From Sphingomonas glacialis (GTDB lineage: Bacteria; Pseudomonadota; Alphaproteobacteria; Sphingomonadales; Sphingomonadaceae), in assembly GCF_014653575.1 (NCBI RefSeq), contig NZ_BNAQ01000003.1, positions 186,001 to 250,000 on the forward strand: a stretch of 64,000 nt of DNA. The letters run 5' to 3'. This document shows, in pieces, positions 25,006 to 33,221 of the stretch. The first letter of the stretch is position 1. Each line of letters starts with the position of its first letter. The notes under the pieces were generated by a model. The model was given only the letters and a program-made list of their open reading frames with translations. It was not told where the DNA came from and ran no database searches. The translations under genes were made by a program, and so were the position numbers.

Positions 25006-25760
25006 GCAGTCACCTCGACGACATTGGCCATCCGCCGCAGCCGCGCCTCGGCCTTGGTGCGCGCGAGGATCGTGCGCATCCGCATCAGCACGATCCCTGC
25101 GAAGAAAAAGGTGAACCCACCGAGCGTGAACCATAGCGGCCACAGGATCGACGAATCGATCGTCGATTTGGTGAGGCCGATACTCTGCCCCTGGTGGAGC
25201 GTATTCCACCATACCACCGAATAGCGGATGATCGGCAGCAATACCGATCCGGCGATCCCGTAGAGCGCCGGGATCCGCCCATCGCCGCCGCGATCGTCAT
25301 CTGCCCGGACCAGCGCCATGAAGCCGAGATAGACGAAGAACAGCAACAGCATCGAGGTCAACCGCCCGTCCCACTGCCACCACGTCCCCCAGGTCGGGCG
25401 ACCCCAGATCGACCCCGTCGCGAGGCACAGCCCGGCGAACACCGCCCCCGGCAACGCGATCGCGCGTGCGGCGATCATCGCGAGCGGATGCCGCCAGACG
25501 AGAAAAACCAGCGACGAGACCGCGATCCCGCTCCACCCGCCCATGCCGAGCCAAGCGGTCGGCACATGGATATAGAGGATGCGGACGGTCTCGCCCTGCA
25601 GATAGTCGGGCGGGGTTTGCGTGAGGCCACCCCAGACGCCGATGCCGATGAGCCCGACGCCGAGCCAGAACAAGACGGGCGTGAGCGGACGCGCAAGCTT
25701 CAGAAAACGGGCCGGATTGGCGAGGATGTGGAGGCTCGGCACGCGGGCGAGGTTACGCAA
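25002..25760 (-). CDS. ccmC: Heme transporter/ligation protein CcmC
   Basis: CcmC attaches heme to CcmE. The 252-residue, six-helix protein has the WWD-type motif WGRPTWGTWWQWDGRLTSML near residue 120 and flanking histidines (YIHVPTAW near 64, WWNTLHQGQS near 190). It is the first gene of the ccmCDEFGHI operon. ccmA and ccmB are absent from this locus and must be elsewhere if the system is complete. Confidence 0.96.
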   Translation of the reverse strand: MRNLARVPSLHILANPARFLKLARPLTPVLFWLGVGLIGIGVWGGLTQTPPDYLQGETVRILYIHVPTAWLGMGGWSGIAVSSLVFLVWRHPLAMIAARAIALPGAVFAGLCLATGSIWGRPTWGTWWQWDGRLTSMLLLFFVYLGFMALVRADDDRGGDGRIPALYGIAGSVLLPIIRYSVVWWNTLHQGQSIGLTKSTIDSSILWPLWFTLGGFTFFFAGIVLMRMRTILARTKAEARLRRMANVVEVTA

Positions 25761-25818
25761 GAAACGTGGAAGAATCTACAGTCAAGCCAGCCTCCCCTTT
25801 ACCGTCGCGCGCGGATTG

Positions 25819-26310
25819 TCACTCCGCTGCGCGTAATCCGTTCTCACCATAATCAACATCCTCGGGCAGTGCCCAGAGCAATTCGTGCTTGGTCAGCACG
25901 CGGCCGTCCCACGCGCGCACGTCGATCGGGGCGATCGGGCGCATGTCGCGCTTGTCGACCAGCACCGGGCTGGCGCGAAAGCCCGTCTCCCAGCGTTCGC
26001 CCCATTGCCGCAGCGCGAGCATCGTCGGCAACAGCGCAGCGCCCTTCTCCGTCAGCTCATACTGGATCTTGCGCCGGTCGGCGGCGACCGCGGTGCGCGT
26101 GAGAATGCCATGCTCGACCAACCGCCCCAGCCGATTGGCAAGGATGTTGCGCGCAATCCCGAGCTCGGACTGGAATTCCTCGAAATGGTGCAGGCCGTTG
26201 AACGCGGCGCGCAGGATCATGAAGCTCCAGCGCTCGCCCATCGCTTCGAGCGCCGCGGGGAGGCTGCATTCCACCAAATCCCGCAAGGGCTCGCGCAACT
26301 TTGCATCCAT
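25819..26310 (-). CDS. HxlR family transcriptional regulator
   Basis: This 163-residue winged-helix regulator starts MDAKLREPLRDLVECSLPAALEAMGERWSF. The HxlR signature (conserved Cys15, then GERWSFMILR, HHFEEFQSELGIARNILANRLGRLVEHGI near 41-70 and RRKIQYELTEKG near 78) is clear. HxlR proteins often sense redox or electrophiles through the N-terminal cysteine; that role is inferred. The frame is open 26 codons upstream, but the chosen ATG gives the family N-terminus. It is divergent from the small secreted gene at 26430. Confidence 0.88.
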   Translation of the reverse strand: MDAKLREPLRDLVECSLPAALEAMGERWSFMILRAAFNGLHHFEEFQSELGIARNILANRLGRLVEHGILTRTAVAADRRKIQYELTEKGAALLPTMLALRQWGERWETGFRASPVLVDKRDMRPIAPIDVRAWDGRVLTKHELLWALPEDVDYGENGLRAAE

Positions 26311-26429
26311 AATCGGAAACCCTAACGCATTTATAGGTAAAGGGGGAAGCAAAACTACGTTTTGACTTGCAACTCGCAACTGCAGCATTTAGGTAGCGGA
26401 TCGAAACTGACAAGGCAAGGAGTCTCCCC

Positions 26430-26747
26430 ATGATCCGTTCGCTTCCGATTGCCGTCGCCGCGTTCGTGGCGACGCTCCCCTTCGTACCGACCGTCGCGCA
26501 TGCCGCCGACGCTGCACCGTATTATGCCGCGACGCCGGTCGCTGCGCCCGCCAAGACGATGCTGATCACCAACGGTACCGTGTGGAAGTGGAACGACACC
26601 GCCTTCACCGCGAACAAGGGTCCGCAGCGCGAAGGCATCGTGTGCGAGATGATCGCGCAGCGTGCCGGCAAGCTTTCGGCCTTCGCGATTGCCGGCCAGC
26701 CGCTCGATGCCGACGCGCTCGCCAAGTGCAACGCCCGCGCCAAATAA
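26430..26747 (+). CDS. Small secreted protein, CC_3515-like
   Basis: This 105-residue protein has a Sec signal peptide (cleavage after AHA, about residue 25). The mature part reads TMLITNGTVWKWNDTAFTANKGPQREGIVCEM, with two cysteines that could pair (CEM and AKCNARAK). It resembles the small CC_3515-type proteins of Caulobacter and sphingomonads, whose function is unknown; that match is from memory. A strong AAGGAG site precedes the ATG, and a strong terminator follows. It is probably a highly expressed single gene. Confidence 0.75.
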   Translation: MIRSLPIAVAAFVATLPFVPTVAHAADAAPYYAATPVAAPAKTMLITNGTVWKWNDTAFTANKGPQREGIVCEMIAQRAGKLSAFAIAGQPLDADALAKCNARAK

Positions 26748-26767
26748 GCGTGGCTACAGACCGATCG

Positions 26768-26803
26768 AAGCCCCTTTCGCAAGCGTGCGAGAGGGGCTTT
26801 TTT
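26768..26803 (+). terminator. Intrinsic terminator after the small secreted gene
   Basis: GCCCCTTTCGC and GCGAGAGGGGC form a stem of about 10-11 bp with a short loop, followed by six T. It is placed 20 nt after the stop at 26747. Confidence 0.9.
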
Positions 26804-26861
26804 CTGCGATTCGCGCAAACATGTTGCAAAGCAACACTTCGTGACGCCATCTTGGCTTGAG

Positions 26862-28952
26862 ATGTTGCGTCAGTATGAACTCGTCGATCGTGTCCTGGAG
26901 TACGATCCCTCAGCCAATGAGGCGCTGCTCAACCGCGCCTATGTCTTTTCGATGCAGGCGCACGGATCGCAGAAGCGCGCGAATGGCGATCCCTATTTCA
27001 GCCATCCGATCGAAGTCGCCGGCATCCTGACCGACCTCCATCTCGACGACGAGACGATTGCGACGGCGATCCTCCACGACACGATCGAGGACACCGTCGC
27101 CACCCCCGAGGAGATCACCCGGCTGTTCGGCGCAAGCGTCGCGCGGCTGGTCGATGGCGTCACCAAGCTGTCGAAGATCGAAGCGCAGACCGAGAACGAG
27201 CGCGCCGCGGAAAACCTCCGCAAATTCCTGCTCGCCATGTCGGACGACATCCGCGTGCTGCTGGTCAAGCTTGCCGACCGGCTGCACAACATGCGCACGC
27301 TGCATTTCATCAAGAATCCCGACAAGCGCAAACGCATCGCGCGCGAGACGATGGACATCTACGCGCCGCTCGCCGAGCGGATCGGCATGTACGAGTTCAT
27401 GAAGGAGATGCAGACGCTCGCCTTCGCGCAGCTCGAGCCCGAGGCGTTCGAATCGATCACCAAGCGCCTCGCCCAGCTCAAGGACGGCGGTGGGGACCGC
27501 ATCGCCAAGATCGGGTCGGGGCTCAAGCTGCTGCTCAGCCGCCAGGGAATCGAAGGCGACGTGTCGGGGCGCGAAAAGCACCCCTATTCGATCTGGAAGA
27601 AGATGGCCGAGCGGCACATCAGCTTCGAGCAGCTCAGCGACATCATGGCGTTCCGCGTGATCGTGCCCGATGAAGAGGCGTGCTACACCGCACTCGGCGT
27701 GATCCACCGCCGCTGGCCGATGGTGCCGGGGCGTTTCAAGGATTACATCTCGACCCCCAAGCGCAACGGCTACCGCTCGCTGCACACCACGGTGATCCAT
27801 GCCGACAATACGCGCGTCGAGATCCAGATCCGCACGCGCGCCATGCACGAAGAGGCCGAACTCGGGCTCGCCGCGCACTGGGCGTACAAGCAGGACAAGG
27901 TCCGGCCCGACTCACAAGTCAGCTGGATCCGCGATCTGGTCGAGATCCTCGACAATGCCGAGAGCCCCGAAGAGCTGCTCGAGCATACCAAGATGGCGAT
28001 GTACCAGGATCGCATCTTCGCCTTCACCCCCAAGGGTGAGCTGCATCAGCTGCCCAAGGGCGCGTCGCCGATCGATTTCGCCTATGCCGTCCACACCGAT
28101 CTCGGCGATCAGGCGGTCGGCGCGAAGATCAACGGGCGCGTGGTCCCCTTGCGCACCGTGATCGACAATGGCGATCAGGTGCAGATCCTGCGGTCCAAGG
28201 CGCAGGAGCCGCAGCCTGGCTGGCTCAACTTCGCGATCACCGGCAAGGCGCGCGCCGCGATCCGGCGGCATCTGCGCCACAAGGAGCGGATCGAGACACA
28301 AGCGCTCGGCCGCAAGATGTACGACGAGCTGGTCTCGCGTCTCCCCGCCCCGCTCGCCGGCAATGCGCAGGCGATGGCGATGCAGCGTCTCAAGGTGTCC
28401 GACGAAGCCGCCTTGCTCGAGGCGATCGCGCGCCGCCGGATTCCCGACGCCGCGGTGATGGAAGCGTTGATGCCAGGCTCGGCCGGCGTCGACGCAATGC
28501 GTGATTTGCCGCCGCAGTCGAGCGCGATCTCGATTCGTGGGCTGACCGCGGGCGTCGCGTTCGATCTCGCCGAATGCTGCCATCCCGTCCCCGGCGACCG
28601 GATCGTCGGGCTGCGCCGCCCCGACGCCGGGATCGAAGTTCATACGATCGATTGCCCGATCCTCGGTGCCGCCGACGATACCGATTGGGTCGACCTCTCC
28701 TGGGGCGACAAGACCGAGGGCGCGACCGGGCGGATCTCGGTCGAGGTCAAGAACGAGCCCGGCGCGCTCGGCACGATCGCGACGATCATCGGCGCGCAAA
28801 AGGCCAACATCGTCAATCTGCGGCTCGATAACCGCGATACCGGCTTCCACACCAATACGATCGATGTCGAGGTCCACGACGTCCAGCATTTGATGCACGT
28901 CATCGCCGCGCTGCGCGCCGCCGACGCGGTTAACGCTGTGACGCGCGTCTAG
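26862..28952 (+). CDS. rsh: Bifunctional (p)ppGpp synthetase/hydrolase (Rel/SpoT)
   Basis: This long RSH enzyme makes and degrades the alarmone (p)ppGpp. In order it shows an N-terminal HD hydrolase domain (YFSHPIEVAGIL near 46, ILHDTIEDT near 70), the synthetase domain (FRVIVPDEEACYTALGVIHRRW near 258, DYISTPKRNGYRSLHT near 289), a TGS domain (FAFTPKGELHQLPKGASPIDFAYAVH near 386) and a C-terminal ACT domain (ISVEVKNEPGALGTIATIIGAQKANIV near 625). Intact HD motifs suggest hydrolysis is retained. The start MLRQYELVDRVLEYDP was preferred over a GTG 21 nt upstream because it matches the usual N-terminus. As the only long RSH seen, it is the probable stringent-response enzyme. Confidence 0.95.
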   Translation: MLRQYELVDRVLEYDPSANEALLNRAYVFSMQAHGSQKRANGDPYFSHPIEVAGILTDLHLDDETIATAILHDTIEDTVATPEEITRLFGASVARLVDGVTKLSKIEAQTENERAAENLRKFLLAMSDDIRVLLVKLADRLHNMRTLHFIKNPDKRKRIARETMDIYAPLAERIGMYEFMKEMQTLAFAQLEPEAFESITKRLAQLKDGGGDRIAKIGSGLKLLLSRQGIEGDVSGREKHPYSIWKKMAERHISFEQLSDIMAFRVIVPDEEACYTALGVIHRRWPMVPGRFKDYISTPKRNGYRSLHTTVIHADNTRVEIQIRTRAMHEEAELGLAAHWAYKQDKVRPDSQVSWIRDLVEILDNAESPEELLEHTKMAMYQDRIFAFTPKGELHQLPKGASPIDFAYAVHTDLGDQAVGAKINGRVVPLRTVIDNGDQVQILRSKAQEPQPGWLNFAITGKARAAIRRHLRHKERIETQALGRKMYDELVSRLPAPLAGNAQAMAMQRLKVSDEAALLEAIARRRIPDAAVMEALMPGSAGVDAMRDLPPQSSAISIRGLTAGVAFDLAECCHPVPGDRIVGLRRPDAGIEVHTIDCPILGAADDTDWVDLSWGDKTEGATGRISVEVKNEPGALGTIATIIGAQKANIVNLRLDNRDTGFHTNTIDVEVHDVQHLMHVIAALRAADAVNAVTRV

Positions 28953-29025
28953 TACGCCGCCGCCGGACCGACACCCTTGCGCGCCAAGGGCGAGCCGTTA
29001 GGCTGCGCTGCGGGCAGACAAAGGG

Positions 29026-30846
29026 ATGATGATGGACCGGCGTGATTTTCTGTGTTCGACGAGCGTGTTCGGCGCGCTCGCCCTTCTTCCCGCCGCCGCT
29101 GCCCGCGCCGCGATCGCGGCCGCGCCGGGCGATGCTGCGCTCGCGGCGCTGTTCGACCGGATCTTCGCCGAAGGGCTGCAGGAAAGCCCCGAAAGCGCGA
29201 CGCAGCTCGGGCTCGACAAGGGCGCCAACGCCGCGCTGAAGCACCGGCTCGACGACCCCTCGCTCGCCAATCGGGCGCAGGGTCTCGCTCGGACACGCCG
29301 CGCGATCGCCGCGCTCGACGCGATCGATCCTGCGACGCTCTCCCCGGCGAGCAAGCTCGACCGCGAAGTGGTGCTCTATTCGCTGCGCCAGCGCGAAGTC
29401 GGCCCCGCGCGCTTCGGCGTCGGCTCGCCGCAGCGCCCCTATGCGATCACGCAGCAGCAGGGCGCCTATTTCAGCGTCCCCGACTTCCTCAATTCGCGCC
29501 ATGTCGTCGCGAATGCCGCCGATGCCGAAGCCTATCTCGACCGCCTCGCCGATTTCGCGCGCGTGCTCGATGGCGAGAATGCCGTGCAGGAGGAAGCGGC
29601 CAAGCGTGGCTTGCTCGCCCCCGCCTTCGCGCTCGATCTCGCGCTCGGGCAGATGGCGGCGGTGCGCAAGCCTGCCCCCGCCGAGAGCGGACTCGTTACC
29701 TCGCTCACGCGCCGGACGACGGCTGCCAAGTTGCCCGGCGATTACGCCGGCCGCGCGACCAAAATCGTTGCCGAAGCCGTCTATCCAGCGCTCGACCGGC
29801 AAATCGCGCTCGTCACGCGGCTGCGCCGCACCGCGCGGACCGATGTCGGATTGTGGTCGGTCCCCAATGGCGACGCGCTCTATGCCGCCGCGCTGGCGAG
29901 CGCGACGACGACCGATTTCACCCCCGATCAAGTCCACCAGATGGGGCTCGATCAAGTCGCCGAGATCGGCGCCAGACTCGATTCGCTGCTCAAGGCGCAA
30001 GGTTTGACCACCGGCAGCGTGAGCGCACGGCTCGACACGCTCAACACCACGCCGTCACAGCTCTTTCCCGACACGCCCGAAGGCCGCGCCGCATTGCTCG
30101 CGAGCCTCAACGGTCAGGTGCGGACGATGCAGGCGCGTCTGCCTACGCTGTTCATCAATCCGCCCGACGCCCCGCTCGAGATCCGCAGCGTGCCGGTCGA
30201 GATCCAGGACGGCGCGTCGAACGGCTATTATTACCGCGCCGCGCTCGATGGTTCGCGCCCGGCAATCTATTGGATCAACCTCAAGCACATCACCGATTGG
30301 CCGAAATACGGGCTGCCGACGCTGACGCATCACGAAGGCGTTCCCGGCCACCACCTCCAGATCAGCATCGCGCAAGGCGCCGCGGGGCCGCTAATCCGCA
30401 AGACGAGCTTTTTCAACGCCTATACCGAGGGCTGGGCGCTCTATGCCGAGCAGCTCGCCGACGAGAGCGGTGTGTACGACCAGGATCCGCTCGCGCGGAT
30501 CGGCTATTACCAGTCGCTGCTGTTCCGCGCGTGCCGGCTCGTCGTCGATACGGGCATGCACGCCAAGCGCTGGAGCCGCGAAAAGGCGATCGCCTATATG
30601 GTCGAGATCACCGGCTTCCCGCCCCCGCGCGCGACGAGCGAGATCAACCGTTATTGCACCATGCCGGGACAGGCGTGCAGCTATAAGATCGGCCATGTCA
30701 GCTGGCTGCGCGCGCGCGCCAAGGCCAAGACGATCCTCGGCGCGAAGTTCGACGTGCGGCAATTCCATGAAATTCTGCGCAACGGCGCGGTGCCGCTGGT
30801 CATTCTCGAACGGCTCGCCGAGGAGCGCGCGCGGGCTCAGGTGTGA
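29026..30846 (+). CDS. Exported DUF885 family protein (peptidase-like)
   Basis: This 606-residue protein has a Tat-like signal (DRRDFLCSTSVFGALALLPAAAARA), so it is probably exported folded. The DUF885 family is related to zinc metallopeptidases. The LTHHEGVPGHHLQ segment near residue 438 supplies candidate metal-binding and catalytic residues, and EGWALYAEQLADESG lies near 470. Three ATGs in a row open the gene; the third (29032) starts the Tat motif. It is a single gene with no evident operon, and its substrate is unknown. Confidence 0.88.
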   Translation: MMMDRRDFLCSTSVFGALALLPAAAARAAIAAAPGDAALAALFDRIFAEGLQESPESATQLGLDKGANAALKHRLDDPSLANRAQGLARTRRAIAALDAIDPATLSPASKLDREVVLYSLRQREVGPARFGVGSPQRPYAITQQQGAYFSVPDFLNSRHVVANAADAEAYLDRLADFARVLDGENAVQEEAAKRGLLAPAFALDLALGQMAAVRKPAPAESGLVTSLTRRTTAAKLPGDYAGRATKIVAEAVYPALDRQIALVTRLRRTARTDVGLWSVPNGDALYAAALASATTTDFTPDQVHQMGLDQVAEIGARLDSLLKAQGLTTGSVSARLDTLNTTPSQLFPDTPEGRAALLASLNGQVRTMQARLPTLFINPPDAPLEIRSVPVEIQDGASNGYYYRAALDGSRPAIYWINLKHITDWPKYGLPTLTHHEGVPGHHLQISIAQGAAGPLIRKTSFFNAYTEGWALYAEQLADESGVYDQDPLARIGYYQSLLFRACRLVVDTGMHAKRWSREKAIAYMVEITGFPPPRATSEINRYCTMPGQACSYKIGHVSWLRARAKAKTILGAKFDVRQFHEILRNGAVPLVILERLAEERARAQV

Positions 30847-30913
30847 CGCCGGCGCGGGGCGCGTGATGCGGATAGGCGATGACGTAGCGGCAAAGCGGCG
30901 CTAAACCTGCCGC

Positions 30914-31993
30914 ATGATCCGCCCCGCGCTCTCCATCGTCATTCCCTGCTATAACGAAGCGGCATGCCTCGACGTGTTGCACGCACGCGTCTCGGCCGCT
31001 GCGCACGCTGCAGTCGGCACGGATTACGAGATCGTGCTGATCAACGACGGGTCGCGCGACGAGAGCTGGCCGGTGATGCAGCGCCTCGCCGCCGCCGATC
31101 CGCGGCTCGTGGTGATCAACCTGTCGCGCAACCACGGGCATCAGCTCGCGCTGACCGCCGGGCTCGATCTGTGCTCGGGCGCGCAGATCCTGATCATCGA
31201 TGCCGATCTGCAGGATCCGCCCGAATTGCTCAGCGACATGCGCGCGGCGATGGCGGCGCAGCAAGCCGATGTCGTCTATGCCGTGCGCCGCACGCGCGAG
31301 GGCGAGACCGCGTTCAAGAAGCTCACCGCGGCGATCTTCTATCGCTTGCTCGACCGGGTCACCGACACCGCGATCCCGCTCGACACCGGCGATTTCCGGC
31401 TGATGAGCCGCCGCGCGCTCGACGCGTTCCTGGCGATGCCCGAGCAAGCGCGCTTCATCCGCGGGATGGTCGCGTGGGTCGGCTTCCGCCAGGTCCCCTT
31501 CCCGTACGACCGTGCCGAACGCCATGCCGGCGAGACGCATTACCCGCTCGCCAAGATGATCCGGCTGGCGCTCGACGCGGTCACTGGCTTCTCGACCGCG
31601 CCGCTGCGCTTCGCCAGCCATCTGGGGCTCGCGTTGACCGCGGCGTCGCTGCTGCTGTTCCTCTATATCGCGATCGGCTTCTTCAGCGGCAGCGCGGTCG
31701 CCGGCTGGACCTCGACGATGCTCGTCGTCGTGCTGCTCGGTGCGTTCCAGATGTTCGTGCTCGGGATGATCGGCGAATATCTCGGCCGGCTCTATGTCGA
31801 ATCGAAGCGCCGGCCGCTCTATCTGGTCGCCGATGTGGTGGGGCCGATCCAGGGTCATGCGACGCTGGGGTATCGCGCGGAAGTCGAGCCCCTGCCCGTT
31901 CGCCCCGAGCCTGTCGAAGGGCACGCCGCTCCGCAGGCGACCGCGCCTGCTGCAAGCAGTGCTTCGACAAGCGCAGCACGAACCGAAATCTAG
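30914..31993 (+). CDS. Glycosyltransferase family 2 (polyprenyl-phosphate glycosyltransferase type)
   Basis: This 359-residue membrane-associated GT2 enzyme has a catalytic A-fold (SIVIPCYNEAACLDVLH near 7, VLINDGSRDESW near 43, ILIIDADLQDPPELL near 94, RTREGETAFKK near 128) and two C-terminal transmembrane helices (about 235-262 and 270-293). This is the plan of DPM1/GtrB/ArnC-like enzymes that load sugars onto polyprenyl phosphate. The neighbouring GtrA protein fits a flippase partner. The last ~31 residues (from PVRPEPVEGH) are encoded by a palindromic repeat and are probably not functional family sequence. Confidence 0.9.
   Translation: MIRPALSIVIPCYNEAACLDVLHARVSAAAHAAVGTDYEIVLINDGSRDESWPVMQRLAAADPRLVVINLSRNHGHQLALTAGLDLCSGAQILIIDADLQDPPELLSDMRAAMAAQQADVVYAVRRTREGETAFKKLTAAIFYRLLDRVTDTAIPLDTGDFRLMSRRALDAFLAMPEQARFIRGMVAWVGFRQVPFPYDRAERHAGETHYPLAKMIRLALDAVTGFSTAPLRFASHLGLALTAASLLLFLYIAIGFFSGSAVAGWTSTMLVVVLLGAFQMFVLGMIGEYLGRLYVESKRRPLYLVADVVGPIQGHATLGYRAEVEPLPVRPEPVEGHAAPQATAPAASSASTSAARTEI
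31898..31921. repeat. REP-like element, family B copy 1 (inside the GT2 3' end)
   Basis: GTTCGCCCCGAGCCTGTCGAAGGG is the reverse complement, with one mismatch, of 40289-40312. A partial inverted counterpart (GCTTCGACAAGCGCAGCACGAAC) follows at about 31960-31983. In this frame it reads VRPEPVEG, a translation often produced by this sphingomonad repeat. Confidence 0.8.
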
Positions 31994-31995
31994 CG

Positions 31996-32730
31996 TCAGC
32001 CCTCCTTCGGCGACGCCAAGGTCAGGATCGAAACCCCTGGCGACAGCGGCACGCGCCCGACGAGATGCCGCTCGAGCCGGAAGATCCGCTCGAACAGCGC
32101 ATTGAGCGCGGGGTGCGGCGGCGAATCGTCGCTGTCGTCCTTGCCGCGCAGCCGCCCGGCGATCCGCGATGCGGCCGCGAGCGGGAAGAGCAGCGAGTTG
32201 AACCAGCGCAGCCCATTGTGCTTGAGCCCGGCCTTCCCGATCGCCGCGGCGAGCGTCGCCTTCGAATAGCGGCGGTGATGGTGGTTGACGACGTCGTGCG
32301 CGCTCCACATCCACTGATGCGCGGGCACTGCGATCAGGATCTTGCCGCCGGGCTTGAGGCATTCGCCCATCGCCTTCAGCGCTGCGACATCATCTTCGAT
32401 ATGCTCGACCACGTCGAGCACCGCGATCAGGTCATAGGCGCCGCGCTCGATGCCCGGCAATTCGGGGAGCGGCGCCGCGCTCACCGGCGCGCCGAGCCGC
32501 GCGCTCGCGATCGCGCGCGCGGCGGGATCGATCTCGATCGCCTCGACCCGCCCGAACTGCGCGAGCATCGGCAGATTGTGCCCGGTGCCGCAGCCGATCT
32601 CGAGGATCCGCGCATCCTCGGGCAAACCACCCTCGCGCACGAGATAGTCGGCGAGAATGTCGCGCCGCGCGCGATACCACCAATGCGTGGAATCATGCGC
32701 CGCCATGCGGTCGTAAACGATGCGGTCCAT
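31996..32730 (-). CDS. Class I SAM-dependent methyltransferase
   Basis: This 244-residue methyltransferase has motif I ILEIGCGTGHNLPML near residue 42, AIEIDPAARAIA near 64, the motif IV-like LIAVLDVVEHIEDD near 100 and GGKILIAVPAHQWMWSAHD near 127. The N-terminal THWWYRARRDIL stretch is typical of methyltransferases in sugar and lipid gene clusters. It directly abuts the GtrA gene (stop to start without a gap), so the two are co-transcribed. The substrate is unknown; a glycan or polyprenyl-linked substrate is inferred from the neighbours. Confidence 0.85.
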   Translation of the reverse strand: MDRIVYDRMAAHDSTHWWYRARRDILADYLVREGGLPEDARILEIGCGTGHNLPMLAQFGRVEAIEIDPAARAIASARLGAPVSAAPLPELPGIERGAYDLIAVLDVVEHIEDDVAALKAMGECLKPGGKILIAVPAHQWMWSAHDVVNHHHRRYSKATLAAAIGKAGLKHNGLRWFNSLLFPLAAASRIAGRLRGKDDSDDSPPHPALNALFERIFRLERHLVGRVPLSPGVSILTLASPKEG

Positions 32731-33159
32731 TTATTTGAACACCAATTGGCGATTGAGGAAGAAGGTGAAGACGGTGGCGCAAGCGACCGCGGGCAGCAGC
32801 GGCACCCATGCCGGATACCCCAGCTTGGCAGTGCCGATCCAGGTGATCAGCGCGTTCAACAGCACGCCCGAGGCCTGCACGCAGACGAATTTGACATGCT
32901 GCATCCGACCGGGATCGCGCGACCCGTGCCCCTTGAAGCTCCACCGGCTGTGCAGGAAGAACCCCACCGTCACCGCCACCAGAAAGGCGAAGGGCACGGC
33001 ATAGACCGCGTGGCGCTGCTCGAACACGAAGTGCGTCAGCGGGAGATAGACCGCCGAGTAGATCGCCGTGGTGATCACACCGGCGATCCCGAAGCGCACG
33101 AGCTGCCCGACGAGCGGGTTCTCTCGCAGGCTCTCAATCTGTCGCTGGATCGCTGTCAC
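32731..33159 (-). CDS. GtrA family membrane protein
   Basis: This 142-residue, four-helix protein of the GtrA/DPMS family is proposed to flip or aid transfer of polyprenyl-linked sugars. The signature LVRFGIAGVITTAIYSAVY lies near 20, FLVAVTVGFFLHSRWSF near 58 and TFFLNRQLVFK at the C-terminus. It is the first gene of a two-gene minus-strand unit with the methyltransferase, next to the convergent GT2 gene and the divergent membrane glycosyltransferase-like gene. Confidence 0.9.
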   Translation of the reverse strand: MTAIQRQIESLRENPLVGQLVRFGIAGVITTAIYSAVYLPLTHFVFEQRHAVYAVPFAFLVAVTVGFFLHSRWSFKGHGSRDPGRMQHVKFVCVQASGVLLNALITWIGTAKLGYPAWVPLLPAVACATVFTFFLNRQLVFK

Positions 33160-33221
33160 GTTGGCTTGCCCTTTACGATAGCGCCACTAGAGGGCGGAGA
33201 GACCCGAGGAAAGCGTTTTAC

